DNA of 64,000 nucleotides from Acridotheres tristis (taxonomy: Eukaryota; Chordata; Aves; Passeriformes; Sturnidae), in contig CM072905.1 in the NCBI GenBank assembly GCA_037013685.1, positions 11,250,991 through 11,314,990 on the forward strand. The letters run 5' to 3'. Each line of letters opens with the position of its first letter. Position 1 is the stretch's first letter. This document shows, piece after piece, positions 25,071 to 36,424 of this stretch. A program made the translations under genes and the position numbers. The notes beneath the pieces are model-generated. The model worked only from the letters and a program-made list of their open reading frames with translations, was not told the DNA's origin and searched no databases.

Positions 25071-27599
25071 TACCAGGAGATCACTTCAGGAGACAGAGTT
25101 TTTCCATATGTGGAAGATTCCAACCGCTTCAAAACCTCTCTGCACCCCACCCATGCACAGAACTGACGAGGCACAGCTCCAAAATACCTGTAAATCCAAG
25201 AGCCCAGCATTTACAGGGATGAAGGGCTGGTTTGTCCCTGGCCTGCCACACAAGAGGTTCTTTCACTGCTTTTGGTTCTTCCTCTTTTTTTTTTTTCCAG
25301 CCTTCTGACTGAGGGCTTTGTGTAAGCAGGGTCATACCTGGCTCTTCCTCTCTCCATGGCCAGGAACTGATGTTATCTGGGGAGATTTGGCAGTTCCCTG
25401 TGCTGCTCTGAGGGTTTCTGTCAGCTGTGTTTTGGTGTTTAATGACATCAGAAAATATGGGGAACCAACCTCTTTGTCCCCTTCCATGGGCTGCCACTCA
25501 GAACTGTGGCCCCACAGTGAGAGAGAGGAGGGTTAATGGAGAGATGGAAAAGGCAGGAGGGGAGGAGTGAAGCCAAAGGGTCCCAGCAGGACCCTTTAGT
25601 GAAATGGATTTTTGGGTTGGGATCCCAAACTTGGGGGCAATGAGTGGGTGCTGGGAGCAGTGTGTGGTAGGCAGTGTCTGAGGGACCCCTCTGGCCTCCC
25701 CCTTCTCTGTGCAGAGGGCAAAGTCCAGTTCTAGGGCAAAATAGGGGATGGTGACGGCTTGGGGCCTGCAGTGGCCAGCTGGGAGGGGAAGAGTGCAAAT
25801 ATCACAGAGCAAGTGGGAGATCCGGCCCTGAAAGATGCAGCAAAGCCAGAGCACATCCCAAAAGGAGTGACTATGGAGCTCCTGGCTCCCCTCCCCTCCT
25901 GTGCAAAGTGTGGGGCTCACCCCTCACCCCGTCCTGCCAGAGCCCTCTTCCCTCTGGAATCTGAATGGAAAACAGAAGAGCATGGCAGGTCCTGCCCGTG
26001 CCACAGCTCCTGCACGCTGGGACACTCCTGCTGTGGAGGGACAGAGAGAGCTGGCATCAGGACAGGGGGACAGGCACGGGACAACGCCCTCCTGAGCAGT
26101 GACGCCCCAAACCTTCACCTGGGCTCTTGGCGCTGGTTGTGACCCTGGCAGGGACAAAGAGCATCCCGTGTGTGCCTGGGCCGTGCCCGCCTGCCCGCGG
26201 GGCCGAGCCGCGTGTCCGCGTCCCTGAATGAATGGAAGCGCCCGTGAATGAGCACAAGGCCGGCAAACGAGGATGTTTTCATGGCTGCTGCTGTTCCCAG
26301 AGCCTTCCTGCCCGCGGGGCGGCTCTGGGCGGAGCTGGGGAAGGGGATGCAGGACTTGGCACGGGCGCTGGGAGAGGGAATTGACGGCGGGGGACGCTGA
26401 GCTGCTCCTCCTGCCTTTCTGTCCCGCTCAGGAAGGAAGGAGGTTATTTTTAAACCTGGGGCCCAGGTACGGAGCGGTACCTAAAGCTTTTCCTCGTGCA
26501 AAAGAAATGGGAAGTGATGCAGCGTCAGCTGCATTCCCACGCTCACTCCAGAAGGATTTTCTTCCCCAAACCACTTCTCCAGCAAAATTCGGCACCTCAG
26601 ACCTGCTCTAGGTACCAGCTGGGGCTAGCGGCTGAACCAGCACGGCCTTGGCCACAGGAGAGGCCAGCTCTGGCCGTGGCAGTCTGGCTGGAGAGGCCCC
26701 TGGGCTGGAGCTGCCCTGGGCGCTGTGCCCGCAGAGCCTGGCACACACACGTGGGGCACACGGGACTCCAGTAGCTGCCCGGGCTGTCAGGGCTGCGGGC
26801 TCATCCCGCCCTGCCCTACATCCCACAGGGAACAGCGTTCATCTCCATATTTGGGCGGGTTGTGCTGTGCCCCCACAGCCTTCCCGTGTGCCAGCCCGGC
26901 GTTGTGCCAGCCTGCAAACAGATCCCGGTCTGCACCGAGCGCCAAGGCACTGCCAGGGCAGCCCCGAGCAGCCTCACCTGGGGGCTCTGAGTCTCAGTCC
27001 CGCTCTCCTGACCCTGAGTCACACGCGGTGACAACGACACCCTGCTGAGCACGGCCAGAGCCGCTCCGGGCTCTGTCAGGGCAAGGTCAGAGCGCTCCAG
27101 GAACACCTTCCAGAGGGGCTCGCCATCCCTGGCCAGGTTGCATCCCGAGCTGGCAGCAGGCAGAGAGCTGCCGGGGCAGCCGCAGGGGCTCTGAGCAAAA
27201 GCAGATGTGGGAGATGCTGCGGGCGGGAGGCGCTGGCAGGGGCACAAACACCGCGCCTGGAATGGGCGGCTGGAAAAGTGTCTTTGGATGGACTCCTGGT
27301 GTCCCGGAGCAACGCTGTTTGTTGGGACGTGTGAAGATCCAGGCTCTCTGCGCCTCACTGGGCAGCAGCAGCGCAGAGCTTGTCCCTGTCTGGGAAGGCT
27401 GGCAGCACAGCCGGGGCTGGGCCAGGGCCAGGGCCGGTGCCAGGGGCGGTGCCAGGGCTCACAGAGTCACCCCTGAGCGGCCCGACCGGCGCGGCTGGTT
27501 TGAAGGGATTGGACCCAGGGCAGGGCTGAGCCTCCTTCCCTGCTCCCGCCCGTCCGGGGAACGCCAGGCGACAGAGACCCACACGGGGATAGCTCTGTC

Positions 27600-27818
27600 A
27601 AGGGGGGACTTCTCTGCGAAAGAGGAAGTCGTCTCGAAATAACTCGGCGCTTCCCTTTCTGCCCTGCACGCTTTGAAGCGGCTGCAGAGCCCGGGAGGCG
27701 CCGGGGCTCCGCCGGCACCCCGATGTTCCCTGTGGGACCCTGCTGTGTCCCCCGCGCTAGCCGGGCCCTCGGTGGGGGGCTGTGACTCCCTGGGCCCCCC
27801 GTGCCCTCCCTGAGCAAG
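27600..27818 (+). promoter_or_regulatory. Candidate promoter and noncoding first exon for PIK3R6
   Basis: A GC- and CpG-rich segment contains a kappaB-like GGGGACTTCT (27605-27614) and a near-ideal PU.1/ETS site AAAGAGGAAGT (27619-27629). About 190 bp downstream is a strong splice donor CAAG|GTAAGA (exon end 27818). PIK3R6 coding exon 1 begins after a splice acceptor at 36329, so an upstream noncoding exon must exist; this is a plausible place. The assignment is inference, since PI3K gamma subunits are expressed in myeloid cells where PU.1 acts. Confidence 0.3.
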
Positions 27819-28844
27819 GTAAGAGCCCCAGAGGGGGCGGTGCTGCCGGCTCCGGCCTTGGGCAATCCTGTGCCTGTTCTGTGTCCCCGCTCCCCGGAGC
27901 GGCCCCGCGGCTCTCGGGTCCTGTCACTGCGGAGCGCTTTGCTCGGGACTGGCATCCTTTGCCCGAGCGCTGCATGCCAGGGGTGATAGAACCTGGAAAG
28001 CCACGGATGGGGACAGAGCCATTCCTTTTCTCGGGACGAACGAGTGGAGGGAGCAGCGGTGGTGCAGGAGATCGGGAATGTGCTGCTACAGGAATATTTG
28101 TGCCAGCTCCCCTGCCAGCCGGCGGGATCACTGGGTTTGCCCTGGAGCCTGTCCCAGGCAGCAGCGCAGGGATTTTGCTGTCTGTGCCGCGGAGGGGACA
28201 CGGGCTGGGTTTGGTGTCGCCGCTGCTCTGGCCCCATCCCGGGCCATCGGCCACCCCTGCAGCCCTGCTGGGTGAGGGAGTGAGTTCCACCCCATCCCCG
28301 GGGCTGCTGCGGCACCAGCCCGTGCTGGTTGGCTTTGTTCCGTGCGGAACAACAGCTGCAAGGGACAGTGACCTGCCCAGTGCCACCCCCGGCACCCCCG
28401 GGGGGCTGCGCTGGGGATTTTGGCACGGCCGGGGGTGATGCACATGCACTGGCTGTGTGTGCGGTCGTGTGGCTGCCCAGCTCCCCTGGCCTTGGCTCGG
28501 CGCCTCGGCTGTCCCCTGGGGCCCCGAGCAGCAGTGACAGGGCAATAAAGAGCGATGGCAGCGGCGATAACGAGCAGAGAGCACGGCCCCGTCCAGAAAG
28601 GAAGCAAAAATCTGCATGTTCGAGGCCCGAGCCGCGAACAAATGCACGTGAGCCAATCTGCAGCAGGCAGGGCTTAGTCCTGCTGCCCTGAGTGATTTCC
28701 TCCATCCTCTGGCTGCTCAGAGCCATCTCACCATGGCCATTTACCTCCCCGCGGTGCTGTTCCCTCCCACGGGAGCTCTCCAAGCATCTGTGCAGCTCAG
28801 CTCAGCTCAGCTCTTTTTCCTTTCTGTCTTTCACTGAAATCTTT

Positions 28845-28905
28845 GGCTTGGTGATCCTGGAGGTCTTTTCCAACCTAAACGATTCTGCGATTCTGGGATT
28901 CTTCC
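28845..28905 (+). mobile_element. CR1 3' tail fragment
   Basis: It shows GATCCTGGAGGTCTTTTCCA followed by ACCTAAACGATTCTGCG and ATTCTG-type terminal repeats, the diagnostic CR1 3' end. Only the tail is recognisable. Confidence 0.85.
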
Positions 28906-29629
28906 TCTTGACTAAGCCTGAAACATAGGCACAAACCCCCTGGGTTTCCAGGACTGGTTTATCACCTCTGATATCTCACAGACTTGTCTTCGCACTAGTG
29001 AGAGGGCACAGGCAGCCAGCAGTGGTTTTGTTGTGCAGGTTGTTCTGTGACACAAACACTGCTTTCTTACTTTGCCTCCAAATGAGAGCACCTCTGCTCA
29101 TGGAAGGGCCGTGACTGGCTCGTGTTCAGGCACCAACCTGCACATCGCCACTGCAGCAGCTCTCACATTCTCTGCTGTTTTCAGAGGGCTCCCCCTGGGA
29201 TCCCATGAGCTCAGAGCAGCCCTGCTGGGATGTGGTGTCACTGCCCGTGTGACAGGGGTGTCCCCTGGCAGGGCTTTCCCCGTGCCCCAGCTCAGGTGGA
29301 TTCAGGCTCCCACCTCCCCCCCAGCTCTGGGCACAGCTGCTGCTGTGACAAGGCCACGGTGACTTTTCATCCACTGGATGTGGTGGGATGTGGGCAGGAC
29401 ACCTCCGCAGCACCCAAACTCTGATTTTCCCTTGGACTTCTCCGCTCCGAGTGCTTGGGAGGGCATTGACCCCAGAGGAGCCTTGTTTTGGCCAAGTCCT
29501 GCCCTCCTAAGGCTGGCACAGCTCCCACTCGGCCTGGGCGCTCTCAGGGGCTGCTTTCCCTGTTGCTTTCAGGCTCTGCTGAGCTGTGCTGCTGCTCCTG
29601 GCTGCTCTGAAGGCAGGGTCTAAGCTGGC

Positions 29630-29664
29630 TGAGTCATAACTCTATTCTGAGGTGTGACACGCCT
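29630..29664. promoter_or_regulatory. AP-1 site next to a palindromic T-box site
   Basis: TGAGTCA at 29630-29636 is a perfect AP-1 site. AGGTGTGACACGCCT at 29650-29664 is a near-perfect palindrome containing the T-box half-site AGGTGTGA. The pairing would fit a lymphoid enhancer, but the function is inference from motifs alone. Confidence 0.25.
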
Positions 29665-31472
29665 CGCAAACCTGGAGGGGGCAGGGGAGCTGCTGGCAGA
29701 GATCTGTGCTGGGCTAGGTTTGATTGAGGGTTAGGGTGCTGGAGTTCTTCAGGCCAGACTGGAGTTTTAGGGTGCTCACTGAAAGCACAGGGGGCTGTTG
29801 GTGCCTGTGCCCTGTAATTAAATCCCCTTTTTGACCTCCTTGTCCTGGTGCAGCCCTAAACTCTCATCCCTTCCTTGCTAAGGGCTTCTCTGTGCCCTGC
29901 CTGCAGCAGCTGTCATACCACTGTCCCCACAGTCCCAAGAGAACACCCCCTGCCCGGTCACCCACTGCCCACAGAGGTGGGTGCCACACACAGCGTGGCT
30001 GTGGCCACTCTTGTCACCCTCTTCCTGTCACCCCCAGGCCATTCCCCTGTGCCCTCCCCAAGTCCCCTCCACTGTGGCAGCCTGAGGGCAGCTCCCAGCA
30101 GTGGCTGAGGAAGCTCTTCTGCCATGGAGAGGACAGTCCTGTGACCCTGCACAGAGCAGGACACTGGGACATTATTCTGTCCCAGCCGGTGACACAGAGA
30201 TGTTTATGACAGAGGAGGGCTCTCCCAGTGACTCTGCTGGTGACAGTCCTGTCCAAGGGAGGGAATGCCCAGGGAATGGGTCTGGAGGGAGACTGGGAAG
30301 AGCTGTGCCACCCCAGGAGAGCAGCCTGGCCACTCCCAGGTTGGCCACATTTGGAAGTCTGAGCTCTCCTTGCTTTTATTTCCCCTCAGGTGGACAGTGC
30401 TTGCCTGGGCTGTTTGTGAGCACAATCCTGGCAGTGGCTTTCAAATCACACATATTTTTTCCTTGTGATTGTTTTTCCAAAGTCGACTCTGGGGATGGAA
30501 AGAGATGCTAAATCTAAAAAGCTGCTGTTTCCGGAAAACTCTTTCCTCTCCTTAGGAAGAATGAAATGTGACGTTGGCAAGGAAGTCTCCAAACAGTCGG
30601 TGGTGTCCAGGAAGCTGCTGGACTTCCACAGCTTCAGCGAAGGCCTGGGGGCTCATCCAGAGCTGGTGGGCTTGTGAACCCCTGCTGCAGTGCCAGTGAA
30701 GGTGTTTCATTCCTGAATGAATTCCTGTTTCATTCCTGTTTCATTCTTGGCCCCAAGAGCCATCCATGCTGTCCTCTCCATGGGCAGGACTCCCCTAGCA
30801 GGACCTGTTCCCAGAGCAGCCAGCAGGCAAGCAGAGCCTCAAAGAGATGCTGGAAAGCTGAGTCTGGGCTCGAGATTCTCCTCCTTGGCAGTAAGAGCCC
30901 AAGGGAGAGCATCTGCTTTCACCTCAGAGCTGTCTGGAGCCACAGCTCTGCCAGGGTTGGAGTTAAAACTGGAAATCAGAGCAGGAGTGGGGCTCAGGCT
31001 GGGCCCCAGCACACGTGGTGCTCCCAGCTCTCCTGCAGGTCTGTCCACTCCAGCAGCGTGGCCAAAGGGGCCAGAGAGGAGGCAGGGCGTCTTTCTGTGG
31101 GGTTTGATTCTCATAGCCAAAGTTTTGCCCAGTTTTCATTTGAATTGAGAGCCCGAGGAGCAGCTGATGGAAGGGAGAGGAGCAGATGCTGCCCTCACTG
31201 TATCCTTGGCCAGGATGCTCAGGGGACCCTGGAGCTGCTGTGGCCTGGACAGCCAGGAGGGCTGGAGGAGGGACAGCTGCTTTTGTCCTGCTTCCCTACC
31301 TGGGCTGTGCAGCTGGGCTGGAGCTCGGGATCCAGGCCAGAAATGGTGGATGCTGCACTGGCAGACTCACAGGGGCTGAGAGGAGGGAGCAAACAGGATG
31401 CAGCATCTGCCGCTGGTGGGGTCCCCTGCAACTCCAGCCTGGCCTGGGGTGAGGATGTAAGGAGTGTGAGGG

Positions 31473-31685
31473 ATGGAAAGGATTAAGGGACTAGGGGTGG
31501 AAGGGATTAAGGGGTGTAGGGAATTAAGGAGTGTAGGGGATTAAGGGGTGTAGGATATTAAAGGGTGTAGGGGATTAAGGGACTAGGGATGTAAAGGATT
31601 AAGGAGTGTAAGGGATTAAGGGATGTAGGGGATTAAGGGACTAGGGGTGTAGGGATTAAGGGACTAGGGGTGTAGGGGATGCTGC
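31473..31685. repeat. Minisatellite, GGATTAAGGGGTGTAG type
   Basis: About twelve units of roughly 16-19 bp, alternating GGATTAAGGGACTAGGGGTG and GGATTAAGGGGTGTAGG variants. Confidence 0.9.
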
Positions 31686-31822
31686 TGCAACCATTTCTCA
31701 GCGTTTGGGAACTGCCAGCTGCAGTTTAGAGCAGCCCAGAGGATGCAATGTCAGATCCTCAGTGTGGCCTGGGGGACACGGCCCTTCAGTTCCCACATCC
31801 CCCCCCCCCCGCCCCCGACTGC

Positions 31823-31897
31823 CATCCCATCCCATCCCATCCCATCCCATCCCATCCCATCCCATCCCATCCCATCCCATCCCATCCCATCCCATCC
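31823..31897. repeat. (CATCC)n microsatellite
   Basis: Fifteen nearly perfect CATCC copies, preceded by a C-rich tract around 31799-31816. Confidence 0.95.
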
Positions 31898-31942
31898 CGG
31901 TGCTCCCAGCCCTGTGCTCCAGGAGGAAGCCCCGGCTGGGCG

Positions 31943-32052
31943 GGTGCCAGGAGCCGTGCCGGTGCCAGGAGCCGTGCCGGTGCCGGGAGCCGTGCCGGTG
32001 CCAGGAGCCGTGCCGGTGCCAGGAGCCGTGCCGGTGCCGGGAGCCGTGCCAG
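31943..32052. repeat. 18-bp minisatellite GTGCCAGGAGCCGTGCCG
   Basis: About six copies alternate CCAGG and CCGGG at one position. The unit is a multiple of three, so all frames stay open and create spurious Pro-Val or Cys-Arg-Glu repeat proteins. No gene is supported here. Confidence 0.9.
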
Positions 32053-33365
32053 GCTCTGAAGTGCCGCTTTCAGAACCAGCCTCACCCGCAGGAGCCGCGG
32101 GCAGACGGGGGAGGGGGGCACGGAGGGATGGCGGATTTGGGCTGTCCCCAGGCCATTTGTCGTGCCGTGACGACACTCGGAGCCCATCTGCCCGTGTGTC
32201 CCCTCGGGCTGAGCACTCCCCACGGCTCCCGCAGGACGCTCCGGCACTGAAGCTCTCGCCCATCCTGCCCATGGTATGTGTGCGATCCTTGCTTGTTCAG
32301 GGGCCAGCCCGGGCGGCTGCGGCAGGGTGGGAAGGGCTGGGGCCGGGCGGTGACAGAGGTGGGATGGGGAGAGGGCATAGCCGCTCTCCTGTGCCGGGGC
32401 GAGGCGCGGCTTTCCTCTCTCTCTCTGTGGTGGAGCTGATAAACAGCGCCGGGAAAGCTCAGCCGTGGCCGGGAGGTGAATTTGTAACTGAACACGGGCT
32501 GCGGGAGGCGTGGGGAGATGGCTTTGGAGTGGATAAATATCACCGGGGTAGGGAGAGCGAGGAGATGTGCTCCATGTCCCGCTGTGGCACCGCTGTCCTC
32601 GGGCAGACGGGGACAGGGACATCCTCCAGGCTGGCTGTGGCCAGCCCAGCTCCAGGTACGGACATTTGGTGTGCCGGGAGCAGAGAGAGGATCCTGGACT
32701 CGCTGGAGCTTCCCAGGACAGCCTCGCTTGCTGCCAGCCCAGCTCCCACCGCAGAAGGGTTTGGGGTTAGGTTTTCTTTCGTGGCTTCAGCTATTTCTGT
32801 GCCTCTCGTGTTTCACCTGGCCGGGGGGCTGTTGGGGTTTAGTGATTTCTGACAATGTTGGTAGCCTGTGAGACAGAGCAGGAGGGCTTTGGGGAGCCTG
32901 TGCAGCCCCACATTTCCAGCCTGAGTCCCTTCTGTCCACGGGGGGCTGAAGTGGCTCACCTGGATGGACACGTCCCTGTCCCTCTGAATGGGATTTTCAG
33001 TCTCACCCCAAAGGGGTGAGTCTCACCTCACAGAGGGCTCATCTTCAATTCCTGTCACGGGGCTGAGAGGGAAATACCCTTTTGTGGGGACGGGGCTGTG
33101 CTTTCCTGCAGGGATGAACTGTTCCTCCAGTGGTTCCTAATAAGGGCTGAGTGAATGTGGATCCTCCTTGGTGGAGGACAAGAACCAGCCCAGCCTGGGC
33201 TCTGTGTGGGGACCGATGACCCCATGGGGACAGTGACCTGCTGGCTGTATCTGCTGCTGCCCAGGACCCTGCAGGGGCCCAAAAGTCAACAGGGTGATGT
33301 TTGGTCTGCTGGAACCCACCTGGTGACAATGTCCTTGGTGCTCGTGATCAGCCCTCAGAGAAGGG

Positions 33366-33462
33366 AGAGGGTGCTCGGGGTGGTGTCCCCAGCACTCGGG
33401 GTGGTGCCCCCAATATTCAGGGTGGTGTCCTCAGCACTTGGGGTGGTGTCCTCAGTGTCCCT
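33366..33462. repeat. 21-bp minisatellite
   Basis: Four to five imperfect copies of CTCGGGGTGGTGTCCCCAGC plus one base. Confidence 0.85.
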
Positions 33463-34593
33463 CCCTATCTGTAAGGATTAGGCAAGGGACAGCCCTGGAG
33501 GGAGGCAACAATTTCCTTGTGCACACCCAGGCCCGAGCAAATGGGGATCCCTTCTTAGGAGGAAGGAGCTTCCGTGGGATGAGCAGGGGGAGGATGGAGA
33601 GGTGAGAGGGAGGCAGAGGCTGGAGGATCCCAAAATGGGGCAGAACTTCACCTTGGATTAGCTGGGTTGAGACAGAGCAGTGGTACAAACTGCTCCCCAC
33701 CCTGGGCCCTGCAGAGGAAGGGCTGAGGAGGGGCTTGTGGAGTGCTCAGCACCCCGTGCTCAGCCAGGTCCTGCTCTCGCCGTCTCCAGCACCTGTAGTT
33801 TGGAACTTTAACCCTGCAGTTCCCTTTAACCCGTGAATTTATCTGCCAGGGTCCAGGATGAGCTGCGCTTTCACTGCCAAGTCCCTCACTTTTAAGAATA
33901 GAGCCAGGTGTTCCCCAAAACTGCCCCAAACTCTTGGGGAAGGTGGCTTTGGGGTCATTTAGGGTTTTTTCACGATCAATCTCGGAATTATTGAAACCTG
34001 AAGAGAGAATTGCGACTTCTCTTCTTGCCCTTCCTCTTTCATTTTTTTTCCCTGCAAAAGAAATAAAATCCAGCTGATGCCATGGGTATTTTAAGAATTG
34101 CAGAGAGGAAGTGGAGATTTGCAGCTCTGCAAAGAAGTGGGATGAATGCAGAGAAGGCTCTGGTCTTGCTGAGCTGGCAGACAGCAAAATACCCAGTTAT
34201 GGGATGAGCTGTGCCTCGTGTCTGCTGCAGGGGAGGGAGCAGATCCAGGGGAGGAGGGAGACAGAGCAGAGAACTCTCCTGGTGTGGATCAGCGAACCTT
34301 CCCAGCCTTCTGGGAGCATGGAGGAATTCCCAGGTGAAGGGGCTGAGTCCAGAAGGTGCTGGGACCAGTGCAGGATCCATCCCCAGAAATGGGGACAATT
34401 CCCGTTCCTCGTGCCAGGGATCCTTTCAGGGGGCTGTGGTAGACAGAGAGGCTGGAGTGGGGGGCTCTGGTGCCCAGCTCTCCCCTTCCTCTGAGCTGGC
34501 ATCATCCCTGCCTGCCCTGCTGGAATCTGGGATGGGGCACAGCCCGTGCTGAGGGCTGTACCCTCAGCCTCGGGGAGCACAGCAGGCAGAAAA

Positions 34594-34802
34594 CATCCCA
34601 GGAAAACGGGGAAATTCTGCTCATTTGGGTTCCTGTGCTGGTCAAAAGCAATCCTAGGGAAAACGGGGAATTTCTGCTCATTTGGGTCAAAAACATTCAC
34701 AGGGAAAGGGGGAAATTCTTCTTATTTGGGTTCTTCTGCTGGTCAAAAACATTCCCATGAAAAGGGGGAATTTCTGCTCATTTGGGTTCCTGTGCTGGTC
34801 CT
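34594..34802. repeat. About 55-bp tandem repeat, four units
   Basis: Four copies of a unit containing GGGGAAATTCTGCTCATTTG followed by GGTTCCTGTGCTGGTCAAAA. The second copy lacks about 12 bp. This larger unit differs from the short GC-rich minisatellites around it. Confidence 0.85.
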
Positions 34803-36328
34803 GGCCAAGGGAGAATTAATGTCTGGAGCCTGGCTGGACCCTGCCTGACCCCACTCTTCCTCAGAGCCTGTTCCTGTGAGTGTCCTTTCATCCTCTTCTC
34901 CCATGACATCTGCCTGTCCTTCCCTAGACAGCGTGACTGGGTTCTGAAAGTGCTGTGGACCACTTTTTTTCACTTCATGTTAAATTTTCCCGGGAGACCC
35001 AAGCACTTGGAGCAGGCAGGTGCACCCTGGGCTCAGCCTCAGCTGCTCTTCGCTGCCGGGAAGGAAAAGGAGCCCTTTTGGAGCAGACAGGTGAACCGAG
35101 AACCAGAGTTTCTCAGGCAGGCGGAGCTCACGTTGGTCTTTGCTAAATTTGGAAGCTCTGGCCGGCCAGCAGCGCCCACCCCCGCAGTGCCAGGAGGATG
35201 CGGATGTGGGAAGCCACCAACACCTTCAGCCGCATTTAGCTGCTGCTTCCTCCGGCAGCGCAGCCCAGAGGAGCCCGAGGGCAGGGCCGGGAGTCTCCCG
35301 TGGCTTCGGGACTTTCCCAGCAGGAGCTGGACCCTGGGACTGGCAGTGCCACCCTCCCCGCTGTGCCACCCCGCTGGTGGCGTTCGGTGTCCTGTGCGCG
35401 GCAGGCATTAGGAGAGCCATCCCCTTCCTTCTGCAGCCCTACTCAAGGGCCGATCCGGGAGTTTGGAAATGAGGAGGCTCGGTTGAGGGTCTCCTGTGTT
35501 CCAGACTGGCATTCCCGTTCCTGGCTGTGGTCAGCAGTGCCCGGGCCCTGGGAGCCTCCCGCCCGTGCCCACCGATCTGCCCAGGGGCTCAGCACCCCGG
35601 CTGGTGCCTGGGTGGGCAGTGCTGGTGCCAGGGGAAGACAAGGGACTGTCACACTGTGTCCTCTCCTCCCCTGCCCTCTCCGCTCTCGGAGCTTGCTGGG
35701 TGATGGAAATCCGCGGGTGTGGCTCAGTGCCAGCCCTTTTCACCAGCCCCAGGGCAGGGACAGAGCCCACGCGGGGCTGGGGAGGGTCCTGCAGCCTGCG
35801 GGTGCTCAGGGGCTCGAGTGACGGCAGGAACACCCCCCCACACACGTGTCCCTCCTCCTGCAGCTGCAGAGTTGTTGGATTTGGTGATGGAGATTTACAG
35901 ATTTAGGAACTACCCGGGTGGAGTTTGGCCCTAATTCTTCAAATTAAACAGAAAAAAAAATCTTAAGTCATGGAAATTCAGGCTTTCTCCCCTCCTTTTT
36001 ATTACGAGATGAACCTTGCATTTCAGACTCAGTTTGACTTAAATTGGACAATTCTTAAATCCTGGGAGGATGAGGATCCCGACCCTGCTGTTCTCGGTGG
36101 TGCTGCTGCTCATCTCTGGGGAGCTCCTTGCTGCAGGAGGCCTTGGGGGCCAAATATCCCAATGGGATCAGCTTTGAGCTGGAGGTTTCTGCCCCAAACA
36201 CAGCCTGTGCTCCCTCTTAGGGCTCTGCCTCTGCCCCACGGGGTGCTGGTGACTTTGTGCTCTCTCAAGGTTCATTCTGACCCGGATCTCCACCCCACCT
36301 GAGCCGAGTGTGTCCTCATTTTCTGCAG

Positions 36329-36424
36329 GCACGGTCCCGGATCCGAGGCCATGCCTGAGTGCCATGAGGAGTTCTGTGCAGTGCCCCACGAGCTGCAGCC
36401 TCAGCCCAGCCATGGACAGCTCAG
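36329..36424 (+). CDS. PIK3R6: PIK3R6 coding exon 1 with 5' UTR
   Basis: The exon follows the acceptor ...ttctgcag. ATG 36412-36414 has G at -3 and G at +4 and matches the mammalian start (Met-x-Ser-Ser-acidic-Val-Glu). Only 13 nt are coding; it ends in phase 1 before GTGGGT. Two upstream ATGs are present: 36351 (out of frame, overlapping the start) and 36364 (in frame, adding 16 residues). Confidence 0.85.

Larger units (their letters stand above)
23527..27600. other. Intergenic region between PIK3R5 and the putative PIK3R6 promoter
   Basis: No protein-coding gene is recognisable here. It contains a CACTGCCACC-type repeat (24125-24385) and an antisense CR1 fragment (24647-25070). The distal half becomes GC-rich. 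The long reading frames on both strands have no family resemblance and fit GC-rich noncoding DNA. Confidence 0.6.
27819..36328. other. Region 5' of the PIK3R6 coding exons, no gene recognised
   Basis: No conserved coding exon was found in this stretch. It holds a CR1 tail (28845-28905), an AP-1 plus T-box motif pair (29630-29664), five tandem repeats between 31.4 and 34.8 kb, and otherwise unique noncoding sequence. If 27818 is the end of a first exon, this is PIK3R6 intron. Confidence 0.5.

Noticed and set aside
27467..28783. Long minus-strand frame (438 codons)
   Set aside because: It lies in GC-rich sequence where stop codons are rare on both strands; the product is Arg/Pro/Gly-rich with no domain, and overlapping frames are equally open.
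30549..30677. Small frame after a good acceptor, MKCDVGKEVSKQSVV
   Set aside because: It looked exon-like after ...ctccttag, but ends in a stop, matches no part of PIK3R6 or another protein I know, and has no partner exon.
31743..32852. Plus-strand frame of 369 codons with Pro-Val-Pro-Gly-Ala repeats
   Set aside because: It is produced by the (CATCC)n and 18-bp repeats, which remain open in several frames; no conserved residues outside the repeats.
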